19,216 bases of DNA. Origin: Frateuria_A sp035695185. Lineage in GTDB: Bacteria > Pseudomonadota > Gammaproteobacteria > Xanthomonadales > Rhodanobacteraceae. The stretch spans positions 1-19,216 of the forward strand of contig NZ_DASSES010000144.1 of assembly GCF_035695185.1 (NCBI RefSeq). Direction: 5' to 3'. Below, piece by piece: positions 1 through 6,406 of this stretch. The notes under the pieces were generated by a model. It was not told the origin of the DNA, searched no databases, and was given only the letters and a program-made list of their open reading frames with translations. A program made the translations under genes and the position numbers. Position 1 is the stretch's first letter. Every line of letters begins with the position of its first letter.

Positions 1-210
1 CAGCGCTACTTCCTCGGCTACGCGCTGGGCTGGATGAGCCAGCAGCGCGAGCAACGGCTGCGCCAGCGCCTGCTGTCGGACGTGCATGCGCCGGCGAAGT
101 GGCGCGTGCTCGGGCCGATGTCGAACATTCCCGCGTTCTACGATGCGTTCGGCGTGAAGCCTGGCCAGCCCATGTGGCGCGCGCCGGCAGATCGCGTGCG
201 GATCTGGTAA
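1..210 (+). CDS. M13 family metallopeptidase (PepO/neprilysin-like), C-terminal 69 residues only
   Basis: The reading frame is open from the first base to a TAA stop at 208-210. The visible tail contains the stretch SNIPAFYDAFGVKPGQPMWR and ends in RVRIW, which is the typical C-terminus of bacterial M13 zinc endopeptidases; in this family the N-E-A-F region and the last residues close the catalytic domain around the substrate pocket. These enzymes are exported and cut peptides in the periplasm or outside. The zinc ligands (HExxH and ExxxD motifs) lie before the window, so activity cannot be judged here. The next gene is convergent, and a strong hairpin at 311-337 probably ends transcription. 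Family assignment is firm from the tail alone; the 5' end is missing because of the window edge, not because the gene is broken. Confidence 0.88.
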   Translation, partial: QRYFLGYALGWMSQQREQRLRQRLLSDVHAPAKWRVLGPMSNIPAFYDAFGVKPGQPMWRAPADRVRIW

Positions 211-310
211 GGGCGAGACCGGAGCAGGGCGGCCGGGCCTGCGTTGGCGGCTGGCTGCCGCAGGCGACGTGGCGATGCAGCAGGCGCGCTTGCTGCGCGG
301 GGATCCAAGG

Positions 311-337
311 GCAGCCGGAGGCGGGGCCTCCGGCTGC
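311..337. terminator. Bidirectional hairpin between convergent M13 peptidase and PNGase A-like genes
   Basis: Perfect 12-bp inverted repeat: GCAGCCGGAGGC at 311-322, loop GGG, and its exact reverse complement at 326-337. No T-tract follows on either strand, so it is not a textbook intrinsic terminator. Its place between two convergent stop codons (210 and 387) and its stability make a two-way transcription end or mRNA 3'-end barrier the best reading. Confidence 0.6.
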
Positions 338-386
338 CGTCCTGCGGGGCGACGGGACCGGTGTTTGTCGGTGGCGCCAGGGGCCG

Positions 387-2201
387 TCAGTGCCACCAGC
401 CCAGGCTGTCCGGTGAGCCGTCGGGACGTGCAAACCAACGCACCCGGTTGGTGCCATCGGGGCAGCCCCTGCCTCGCGTCCCCGAGGTGACGACACCGTT
501 GTTGGCGCCTACCGAGGCCTGGAAGCAGCTGCCGGCGTTGTCCGTGAAAGTGTGGGTCGCGTCGCTTTGCCAGTTGCTGTCGGTGGACGGATTGGACATC
601 CGCGGATCCCAGAAATCGTAGGCGTGCGTGCGGCTGCCCGAGAAGTCCTCGACCAGGCGGGTGATGTAGTGGCCCCGGCCAGGCCGGTAGTAATCCGCAT
701 CCCGCACCCAGCGCTGGGTCGAAACCACCGTGCCGTTGCGCAGGGCGATGGTCCAGCCGTCCCCCTCGTCCGTGACGGTCGTCGCCATGTGGTAGTAGTA
801 CGCGAGCGGATAGTTCACATGCACCACGTCGTTGGCGAGCAGGGTGCTGCCTCGCGTGCGGCGGCTGACCTGGTCGGTCTTGCTGTGCAGGTCCACGGCC
901 TGCTGGTAGAGCTTGTTCACCACCTGGCCCGGAAACGGCCGGTGCGGTCCGCGGATATCGAACGCCTGGACGTTCTCGAAGGTGCTCGACTGGCGGACGG
1001 TCGAGTCGATCCGGCCGCTCGAGGTGTTCACGAATCCGCGGATTTCGAACTGCCGGGCTTGCCGCGTCGTGATCCTTCCCTGCACGCCTTCGCCCTGGTT
1101 GGCGAGGGTGCTCGTATAGGCCGGAGCGGCCTGCGATCCGGCGAGCGTATTCATCGTGACGCCACCGGTGACGAGCGTGCGGTTGCGGTCCAGGTACAGC
1201 AGCAGTGCGCCGGCGACGGAGAACTGGTGGCGCCCGGCGGCATCCAGCTGGCCGGCGAACGGCGTCAGGTCGACCCGGAAGGGCACGTTGCCGAGCATCT
1301 GCAGCGTCGGCGTCGGCTGGTTGAGCGGGTTGTGCAGATAGTTGATGTTCGGGTCCGCCGGCAGCAGGGGGAACACCGGCGCGATGCCGGCGGGTATCCC
1401 GTCCACGGCCACCGGGATCTCGCGGAAACTGCCGCCGGTGCACGCCGCCTCGTGAGGGAAAATGGACCTCTTGAAGGTATTGTCGGGTGCGAAGTAGTCG
1501 AACAGGGCCGGATGCCTTTCCAGTTCCCGGTCCGGCACGCAGAAGTACCACCACGATTGCGCGTTATCCACGTCGGCGTAGGCACGCACGATGTTGTGGG
1601 GGAGATTCAACGGCGTGCCTTCCTTCAGGTGGATCACCGCGTCGGGAACCGCGGGCGCGGGCGTCGCCGCCGTCGGCGGATAGAACAGCAGGCGGGCACT
1701 GCCCCTGAGCGGAGGCGTGTCGCCGAGCAGGTCGAAGGCATCCTCGCCCTGGCTGGCCCAGTAGGACCCCGTGTGCGGGCCGGTGAACAGCGCGCTGTAG
1801 TCGGTCAGGTCGCGCTCGACGTGCCAGCGGACAGGGGCGTCGTATCGTGGCGCCGGCTGGTGGAGCAGCCGGATGCCGGCGAGCGAGATGCCGATGTCAT
1901 CGAGGACCGTGCGGCGGGAACTGCTGATGTCCGCCTTGAAGACGACCTTCGCCCACGGCGGCGGGCAGGCCTGCGGTGGCATGTAGACGAAGTTGTTGTC
2001 GATGTTGCCGAACTCCTCCGGAAACGGCTGGCTGTCCATGAGATGCACCACGCAGGGCGTGCCCGCGGCGGGCGGGACGCGCGGGTTCGTGGTGACCACC
2101 TGCGCGGGGGGCGGCGATTGTGCATGGCCGACGGCGACCAGGGCCCAGGGCAGGGCCAGTGCGAGGGCAAGCCGGTGGATGGGTTGGGGGATCGCGCGCA
2201 T
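387..2201 (-). CDS. Secreted peptide-N4-(N-acetyl-beta-glucosaminyl)asparagine amidase A-like protein (PNGase A family)
   Basis: 604 aa. PNGase A enzymes release whole N-glycans from glycoproteins by cleaving the asparagine side-chain amide. Residues 1-28 form a signal peptide (MRAIPQ..., hydrophobic core, ending GHAQ). The next ~370 residues follow the plant PNGase A layout as I know it: PCVVHLMD, then CPPPWAKVVF, a D-I-G-I-S-L-A-G-I segment, W-HVERDLTDYS, a LPHNIVRAYADV strand before WWYF, then GGSFREIPVAVDG and VDLTPFAGQLDAAGRHQFS. The C-terminal ~200 residues (YPLAYYYHM region to SLGWWH) are less familiar. Six cysteines fit an exported protein. Start: a GTG at 2210 is in frame but abuts the GGAGG; the ATG at 2201 lies 9 nt after GGAGG and is preferred. 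It is monocistronic and convergent with the M13 peptidase. Family membership is strong; glycan specificity and activity are inference. Confidence 0.82.
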   Translation of the reverse strand: MRAIPQPIHRLALALALPWALVAVGHAQSPPPAQVVTTNPRVPPAAGTPCVVHLMDSQPFPEEFGNIDNNFVYMPPQACPPPWAKVVFKADISSSRRTVLDDIGISLAGIRLLHQPAPRYDAPVRWHVERDLTDYSALFTGPHTGSYWASQGEDAFDLLGDTPPLRGSARLLFYPPTAATPAPAVPDAVIHLKEGTPLNLPHNIVRAYADVDNAQSWWYFCVPDRELERHPALFDYFAPDNTFKRSIFPHEAACTGGSFREIPVAVDGIPAGIAPVFPLLPADPNINYLHNPLNQPTPTLQMLGNVPFRVDLTPFAGQLDAAGRHQFSVAGALLLYLDRNRTLVTGGVTMNTLAGSQAAPAYTSTLANQGEGVQGRITTRQARQFEIRGFVNTSSGRIDSTVRQSSTFENVQAFDIRGPHRPFPGQVVNKLYQQAVDLHSKTDQVSRRTRGSTLLANDVVHVNYPLAYYYHMATTVTDEGDGWTIALRNGTVVSTQRWVRDADYYRPGRGHYITRLVEDFSGSRTHAYDFWDPRMSNPSTDSNWQSDATHTFTDNAGSCFQASVGANNGVVTSGTRGRGCPDGTNRVRWFARPDGSPDSLGWWH

Positions 2202-2389
2202 GGTCTTCACCCTCCAAGGCGAAAGCAGTCCCGAGGGACCGGGGGGAGTCGACTTCTACGCGCCCGTGGCAGGCGGAAGTTGATGTCGGTCAAACCCGGG
2301 TGTCGGGTGGGAACCGGCGCCGGTCCAGCCTGGTCACGCCGTTTCGATGGCGCGCGGGCATGCGCGAAGAGATGGCTCTGCGCGAGCCC

Positions 2390-2974
2390 CTAGAGCATCC
2401 TGCGCAACGTGTTGTCGCGCACCACCAGGTGGTGCCACAGGGCGGCGGCGACGTGCAGGCCGATGACCCAGTAGAAGATCTCGCCCAGTTCCTCGTGGAG
2501 CTCGCCGATGCGTTCGTGCCATGCATGGTCGGCATGTACCAGCGCCGGCAGCGACCACCCTCCGGGCAGCGTCACCGCGTCGCCGGCCAGGTTGACCTGC
2601 AGGATGCCCAGCACCGGCTGTGCCAGCAGGAACGCGTACAACGCCAGGTGGGTGACGCGGGCGACCGAGCCGGTCAGCCGCCCCGGCGTGGGCTGGATCG
2701 GCGGGATGCGCGCCATGGCGAGCGCGGGCAGGCGCACCGCCAGCAGGACCAGTACCACCAGGCCCGCCAGGAAGTGCCACTGCAGCGGTGCCGGGGCGAC
2801 ACCCGTCTGCGCGTGCTCGCCGCCGAACTGGACCAGCGCGTAGGCGGCCGCCACCGCCAGCACGGTGAGCCAGTGCACGACGCGCACGGTCGCCGGATAA
2901 CGACCGGGTGCCTTGCTCTTCAGGTCACCATGGGTGGCCGCGTCCTGACGCTTCAGTGCTCCGCTGATGTTCAT
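2390..2974 (-). CDS. Cytochrome b561 family membrane protein
   Basis: 194 aa with four hydrophobic segments (about 30-50, 65-88, 105-128, 163-185), the layout of prokaryotic cytochrome b561 (Ni/Fe-hydrogenase cytochrome b type). Candidate haem-b ligands are His34 (VVHW), His67 (WHFLAG) and His174/181/182 in the last helix (GLHVAAALWHH). These proteins pass electrons between quinol or another donor and a periplasmic acceptor. Start ATG at 2974 has GGAG 9 nt upstream; the frame stays open far upstream but that part overlaps the peroxidase gene and is not coding. It begins 29 nt after the peroxidase stop, on the same strand, so a two-gene operon is likely, with b561 plausibly feeding electrons to the peroxidase. 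Downstream, before the PNGase A-like gene, there is ~190 bp without a gene. Confidence 0.88.
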   Translation of the reverse strand: MNISGALKRQDAATHGDLKSKAPGRYPATVRVVHWLTVLAVAAAYALVQFGGEHAQTGVAPAPLQWHFLAGLVVLVLLAVRLPALAMARIPPIQPTPGRLTGSVARVTHLALYAFLLAQPVLGILQVNLAGDAVTLPGGWSLPALVHADHAWHERIGELHEELGEIFYWVIGLHVAAALWHHLVVRDNTLRRML

Positions 2975-3003
2975 CGCCGGGCGCTCCGGGGGACCGCTGC
3001 CGT

Positions 3004-4041
3004 TCAGGGCTTCGGTCGCGGGGTCGTGGCCACGCTCGGTGGCAGGGACGGCAACGTCACCCGCGGCTGGTCGCCGGTGAGTGTGCCGAGGAACGCGCTG
3101 ATCTGGTCCACCTCGGCGTCGGTAAGCCTGGCGCCGAGCTGGCTGTTGCCCATGATCGCCACGGCCTGGCGCAGGTCCCACACCTTGCCCGAGTGGAAGT
3201 ACGGCGGGGTGAGGGCGACGTTGCGCAGGGAGGGCACGCGGAATACGTACTCGTCGCTGACGGTCTTGGTGACGGCAAACCGGCCCTTGTCGCCTGGCGG
3301 CAGGATGTCGGCGCCGGGGCGCTCGACCACGCCGAAAGGCGCGTAGCGCTGTCCGCCGGCGTTGATGCCACTGTGGCAGGCCGCGCATCCCTTGCCGATG
3401 AACAAGGCCAGGCCCTGCTTCTGTCGGCCGTCGAGCGCCTGCTCGTCCCCCCGCAGGTAGCGGTCGAACGGGGCGTTGGGTGTCATCAGCGTCGCTTCGA
3501 AGACCGCGATGGCGCGACGGACGTTCTCGAAGGTGATCGGATCGGTACCGGGGAAGGCCTTGGCGAACACGGCGGCGTAGCCGGGGATGCCCTTGAGCTG
3601 CTCGACCACGTGCCCGGTGGTGGTGTCCATCTCGACCGGATTGACCAGCGGTCCGCCGGCCTGCTGCTCGAGGTCCTTGGCACGGCCGTCCCAGAACTGC
3701 GCGACGTCGAAGACCGCGTTGTACACCGTCGGCGCATTGCGTCCGCCGTGCTGCCAGCGATGCCCGAGCGATGTCTCCTGCAGGTCGACGCCACCCATGC
3801 CGATCATGTGGCAGGAGTTGCAGCTGATGGCGTGGCTCTCGGACAGGCGGGGGTCGAAGTACAGCATCTTGCCCAGCGCCACCTTGGCCGGCGATGCAGG
3901 GTTGTCGGGCAGCGCCGGTGGCTGCGCCGGAAGGGGCTTGAACAGGCCCTGGGCCTGCTTCATCAGGTCCGACTGCGACCGGGCCGGCGAGGCGAGTGTG
4001 CCGATCACGACCAGGAAGGAAGCAAGCGTCAGCGGTCGCAT
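3004..4041 (-). CDS. Di-haem cytochrome c peroxidase (CcpA/MauG family), periplasmic
   Basis: 345 aa. Reduces hydrogen peroxide to water with electrons from periplasmic cytochromes. A signal peptide spans about residues 1-22 (MRPLTLASF... SPARSQ). Two CxxCH haem-c sites: C74-N-S-C77-H78 and C219-A-A-C222-H223. Other family landmarks are LGKMLYFDPRLS, GGRNAPTVYNA, FWDGRAKDLEQQA-G-P, NPVEM and the C-terminal VPSLRNVALTPPYFHSG. The RNA start holds two tandem ATGs (4044 and 4041); AAGGAG lies 4 nt before the first and 7 nt before the second, so the second is preferred, and the choice changes one residue. A near-consensus FNR/Anr site lies 109-122 bp upstream (4150-4163), in line with oxygen control of this family in other proteobacteria. 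Cytochrome b561 follows after 29 nt. Length matches the family. Confidence 0.93.
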   Translation of the reverse strand: MRPLTLASFLVVIGTLASPARSQSDLMKQAQGLFKPLPAQPPALPDNPASPAKVALGKMLYFDPRLSESHAISCNSCHMIGMGGVDLQETSLGHRWQHGGRNAPTVYNAVFDVAQFWDGRAKDLEQQAGGPLVNPVEMDTTTGHVVEQLKGIPGYAAVFAKAFPGTDPITFENVRRAIAVFEATLMTPNAPFDRYLRGDEQALDGRQKQGLALFIGKGCAACHSGINAGGQRYAPFGVVERPGADILPPGDKGRFAVTKTVSDEYVFRVPSLRNVALTPPYFHSGKVWDLRQAVAIMGNSQLGARLTDAEVDQISAFLGTLTGDQPRVTLPSLPPSVATTPRPKP

Positions 4042-4149
4042 CATGCGTCTCCTTTTTTCTTGTCGCGAGACCCGGGTCAAGCCGGTATGAACTCCGGGCC
4101 TGCGCGCCGGAGGCACCGGAGCAGGTTCGCGCAGACCGGGCCAGGCTTG

Positions 4150-4163
4150 TTGATCCAGGTCAA
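4150..4163. promoter_or_regulatory. FNR/Anr-type operator upstream of cytochrome c peroxidase
   Basis: TTGATCCAGGTCAA: nine of ten consensus positions of TTGAT-N4-ATCAA (read on the minus strand, TTGACCTGGATCAA). It lies in the 221-bp divergent region between the peroxidase and the GFA-family gene. Cytochrome c peroxidase is a known FNR/Anr target in Pseudomonas and others, so the peroxidase is the likely gene controlled. No good -10 box is seen at class II spacing, so action from a more distant (class I) position, or on an unrecognised promoter, is possible. Confidence 0.6.
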
Positions 4164-4262
4164 GGCGCACTGCCGTTGCCGTTGCGCCAACCGAACATTC
4201 CCGCGACAGCCGCTTTACCGTCGGCGGTGCAGGCTTGCCCGGCCCGGCTGGGAGGATGAGCG

Positions 4263-4691
4263 ATGACCGAAACGCATCGTGGCACCTGTTTCTGCGGCAC
4301 CGTGGAGTTCGAGGTCAGCGGCAGGCCCGAGGCGATGGGCTATTGCCACTGCGGATCGTGCCGGGCGTGGTCGGCCGCGCCGGTCAATGCCTTCACGCTC
4401 TGGAAGCCCGGTCAGGTCCGCGTCGTTCGGGGAGCCGATGCGATCGGGCACGTCCAGAAGTCGCCCAACAGCGACCGGCAGTTCTGCACGGCCTGCGGCG
4501 GGCACCTGATGACGGCGCACCCCCAATGGGGACTCATCGACGTGTTCGCGGCGATGCTGCCGGATCTGCGGTTCGTGCCCGGCGTGCACGTCAACTACGC
4601 CGAGACGGTGCTGCCGATCGACGACGGGCTGCCGAAACTGCGTGATTTTCCCGCTGAGCTGGGCGGCTCCGGCCAGGTCATGGTCGCGTGA
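4263..4691 (+). CDS. GFA-family zinc-binding protein (glutathione-dependent formaldehyde-activating enzyme-like)
   Basis: 142 aa, one GFA/CENP-V domain filling the protein. The zinc-binding cysteines are visible: C9-x-C11-G near the N-terminus, C28-H-C30-GSC33-R, and C75-TAC78-GG. Members near this size are mostly uncharacterised; a few act on S-hydroxymethylglutathione, but that role cannot be read from the sequence. Start ATG follows GGGAGG with 7 nt spacing. It stands alone, divergent from the peroxidase operon and convergent (31-bp gap) with the RIO kinase. Domain call is firm; substrate is unknown. Confidence 0.88.
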   Translation: MTETHRGTCFCGTVEFEVSGRPEAMGYCHCGSCRAWSAAPVNAFTLWKPGQVRVVRGADAIGHVQKSPNSDRQFCTACGGHLMTAHPQWGLIDVFAAMLPDLRFVPGVHVNYAETVLPIDDGLPKLRDFPAELGGSGQVMVA

Positions 4692-4722
4692 GGGGACGCG
4701 TGGCGGCGCGTACCCGGTCGGC

Positions 4723-5580
4723 TCAGCCTTCGGCCAGCGCCGCTTCGCGGCCTTGCTGGCGGATCAGCGCCTCCTCGCGGGCGTCGATGATGGACTGCAT
4801 CACGCTGTCCACGTCCACCGCGCTTTCGTCGAATGCGAAGCGACCGGTCAGTTCGGTATCCGGCTGCAGTTCCCCCTGTTCGAACAACGCCCACATTTCC
4901 TCGGCGTAGTACGTGTCCAGCAGCTCCGGGGCGAAGCGCGACAGGCTGATCGTGAGGTTGCCGACGTCCCGCCGCAGCATGGTTCGCGCGGCGTTGTTGC
5001 CGGAGGCACTGACCACCTGGGGCAGGTCGATGATGACCGGTCCATCCGGCGCCACCAGCACGTTGTCCGGAGAGAGGTCGCCGTGGACCAGGCCGGCGCA
5101 GAGCATCCGCACGACCTGGCGGACCAGGATGCGGTGGTAGTCGCGGGCAGTCTGCGCGGCCAGCTCCACCTCGCCCAGCCGCGGGGCTGAGTGACCGTCG
5201 GCATCGGTGACCAGTTCCATCACCAGCACGCCGTTGAAGTAGCCGTACGGCCGCGGCACGCGCACGCCGGCGTCGGCCAGCAGGTAGAGCGCGTCCACCT
5301 CGGCGTTCTTCCAGGCCGCTTCGGCCTCCCTGCGACCGAACTTGCTGGCCTTGCCGATCGCGCGCGCCTGCCGGCTGCCACGCACCTTGCGGCCTTCCTG
5401 GTATTGCACGCGCTGCTGGAAGCTGCGCTGGGCCATGTCCTTGTAGACCTTGGCGCAACGCACCTGCTCGCCTGAGCGCACGACATAGACGGAGGCTTCC
5501 TTGCCGCTCTTGAGCGGACGCAGGACCTCGTCGATGACGCCGTCGTCGATCAGCTCCTGCAGGCCGGCGGGGGTTTTCAT
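4723..5580 (-). CDS. RIO1-like serine protein kinase (PA4780 type)
   Basis: 285 aa atypical protein kinase. Visible motifs: nucleotide-binding loop SGKEASVYVV (25-34), ATP-anchoring Lys44 (CAKVYK), catalytic loop HGDLSPDN (166-173, Asp168) and metal-binding Asp185 in IIDLPQ. The RIO-specific N-terminal stretch (QYQEGRKVRGSRQARA) matches the Pseudomonas PA4780 kind, which is a cytoplasmic Ser/Thr kinase; partners here are unknown. Start MKTP at 5580 is chosen because PA4780-type proteins begin this way; an ATG at 5613 would add 11 residues. Neither has a clear ribosome site. A CATAAT hexamer at 5612-5617 on this strand overlaps the 5613 ATG and would fit a -10 box serving the 5580 start. The acidic C-terminal tail (about 225-285) lies outside the kinase fold. 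Confidence 0.9.
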   Translation of the reverse strand: MKTPAGLQELIDDGVIDEVLRPLKSGKEASVYVVRSGEQVRCAKVYKDMAQRSFQQRVQYQEGRKVRGSRQARAIGKASKFGRREAEAAWKNAEVDALYLLADAGVRVPRPYGYFNGVLVMELVTDADGHSAPRLGEVELAAQTARDYHRILVRQVVRMLCAGLVHGDLSPDNVLVAPDGPVIIDLPQVVSASGNNAARTMLRRDVGNLTISLSRFAPELLDTYYAEEMWALFEQGELQPDTELTGRFAFDESAVDVDSVMQSIIDAREEALIRQQGREAALAEG

Positions 5581-5885
5581 GCGTGGGAATAGGCAGTCAC
5601 GGGAACGGAGCATTATGGCGGGTCGGGCATGACTGCCAGCTGCGCGCGTGCCGGGCTCCCGTCACAACTTCGGTGGTGTCCTTCCGGCAGGGCCGCCCGG
5701 CGCGTGCCCACGGCCCGGTCCATCCGCGGCCCGCCCTGCGCTCGATGTCCGCCTGCGGCGCGGTGGATCCCGCGCAATGCCTATGCCCGGTGCGGCTGTC
5801 GCGCTGGACTTCCAGGCGCACCGGGAAGCGGCGGGTCAGGCTCTCATCCGGCTTTTGCGGAAGGGAGCCCACCCTCACGAAGGCC
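5581..5885. other. 305-bp gene-free gap between RIO kinase and first cold-shock gene
   Basis: Holds the presumed promoter of the RIO kinase near its right-to-left start (CATAAT at 5612-5617 on the minus strand, poor -35) and the 3' trailer of the cold-shock gene. No strong hairpin with a T-tract was seen. A 93-codon minus-strand frame starting with GTG at 5878 runs through most of it, 7 nt after the cold-shock stop, but it has no ribosome site and an Arg-rich, low-complexity composition, so it is not called. Confidence 0.5.
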
Positions 5886-6095
5886 TCAGAGTGGTTGCAC
5901 CTGATCGGCCTGCAGGCCTTTGGGTCCCTGGTTCACGACGAACGAAACACTCTGGCCTTCCTGCAGGCTCTTGAAGCCCGGGGAGATGATGGCGCGGAAG
6001 TGCACGAACACGTCATCGCCGCCGGGACGGCTGATGAAGCCGAACCCCTTGGCATCGTTGAACCACTTGACGGTACCGGTTTCACGTTGGGACAT
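5886..6095 (-). CDS. Cold-shock domain protein, copy 1 (CspA family)
   Basis: 69 aa, a single cold-shock domain (five-stranded beta barrel) that binds single-stranded RNA/DNA and melts RNA structure. RNP1 is KGFGFI and RNP2 is VFVHF, with the usual KWFNDAKGFGF core. Start ATG at 6095 has GGAG 8 nt upstream; the frame continues upstream, but that is leader. It differs from copy 2 (8325-8534) at 7 of 69 residues, and a long run at the 5' end of the two genes is identical in DNA. Upstream are a conserved ~55-nt leader with a hairpin, a possible TTTAGA -10 box at 6230-6235 (minus strand) and a perfect FNR/Anr palindrome at 6255-6268. It lies downstream of dbpA on the same strand, 311 bp away, so it probably has its own promoter. 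Confidence 0.95.
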   Translation of the reverse strand: MSQRETGTVKWFNDAKGFGFISRPGGDDVFVHFRAIISPGFKSLQEGQSVSFVVNQGPKGLQADQVQPL

Positions 6096-6150
6096 CGTTG
6101 TATCTCCGTTGAGCGGGTGCTGGCCGCGTCGCGCGGCAGGAGCAGGTCGC
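6096..6150 (-). promoter_or_regulatory. Conserved 5' leader of cold-shock copy 1 with a 6-bp hairpin
   Basis: The ~55 nt before the start codon align with the leader of copy 2 (8535-8589) with only two single-base shifts. Shared parts, read on the minus strand, are GCGACC at the far end, a hairpin (here GCCGCG-CGA-CGCGGC, plus-strand 6123-6137), a CACCCG/CATCCG element, and GGAGAT-CAACG next to the start. Conservation outside the coding part suggests a functional untranslated region, as in cspA-type mRNAs whose leaders fold differently in the cold. The function is inferred. Confidence 0.5.
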
Positions 6151-6254
6151 TTGGCTGACAGGCACACATCGCGACCAGGGTTGCGGCGGTGAGGGGCGAG
6201 CGCGATCGCGCCCGGTCACCGGGAACCTTTCTAAACCGACCGGAGCGCTGGCAA

Positions 6255-6268
6255 TTGATGTGGATCAA
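6255..6268. promoter_or_regulatory. Perfect FNR/Anr palindrome upstream of cold-shock copy 1
   Basis: TTGATGTGGATCAA matches TTGAT-N4-ATCAA at all ten defined positions. The only gene downstream in either direction is the cold-shock gene (dbpA ends at 6407 and points the same way). A TTTAGA hexamer 19 nt past the site edge would place the site centre near -39, close to the -41.5 used by FNR as a class II activator. Binding is inferred from sequence only. Confidence 0.65.
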
Positions 6269-6406
6269 AAGCGCGGCGGAAGGCCGAGCGCATGCCGGCC
6301 GGTGTGACGATCCCCCCGGCGGATGGCGCACGGGATCGTTGCCTGGCCGGACGATGCAACCCCACGTCTGCCGCTGCGCTCGGTGCGGGCGCCGGCGGCG
6401 GCGTGC

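Larger units (their letters stand above)
6096..6406. other. 311-bp gap between first cold-shock gene and dbpA: leader, promoter and FNR site
   Basis: From right to left on the minus strand it holds the 3' trailer of dbpA, a perfect FNR/Anr palindrome (6255-6268), a possible -10 box TTTAGA (6235-6230), and the cold-shock leader. If transcription begins near 6223, the untranslated leader would be about 127 nt, long like other cspA-type leaders. No additional gene is seen. Confidence 0.5.

Noticed and set aside
2313..2324. 12-bp palindrome ACCGGCGCCGGT between b561 and the PNGase A-like gene
   Set aside because: No loop and pure GC; expected by chance in this DNA, and no regulatory context.
552..2393. 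613-codon plus-strand frame opposite the PNGase A-like gene
   Set aside because: Arg/Val/Gly-rich with no domain or ribosome site; an antisense shadow caused by GC-biased codons of the minus-strand gene.
2120..4266. Long plus-strand frames (2120-3346 and 3193-4266) over the b561 and peroxidase genes
   Set aside because: Antisense shadows; the minus strand has haem motifs and ribosome sites while these frames have His/Arg-rich random composition.
5597..5878. 93-codon minus-strand frame after the first cold-shock gene
   Set aside because: GTG start, no ribosome site, and composition that decays to Arg/Trp-rich sequence; a possible repeat fragment but not supported as a gene.
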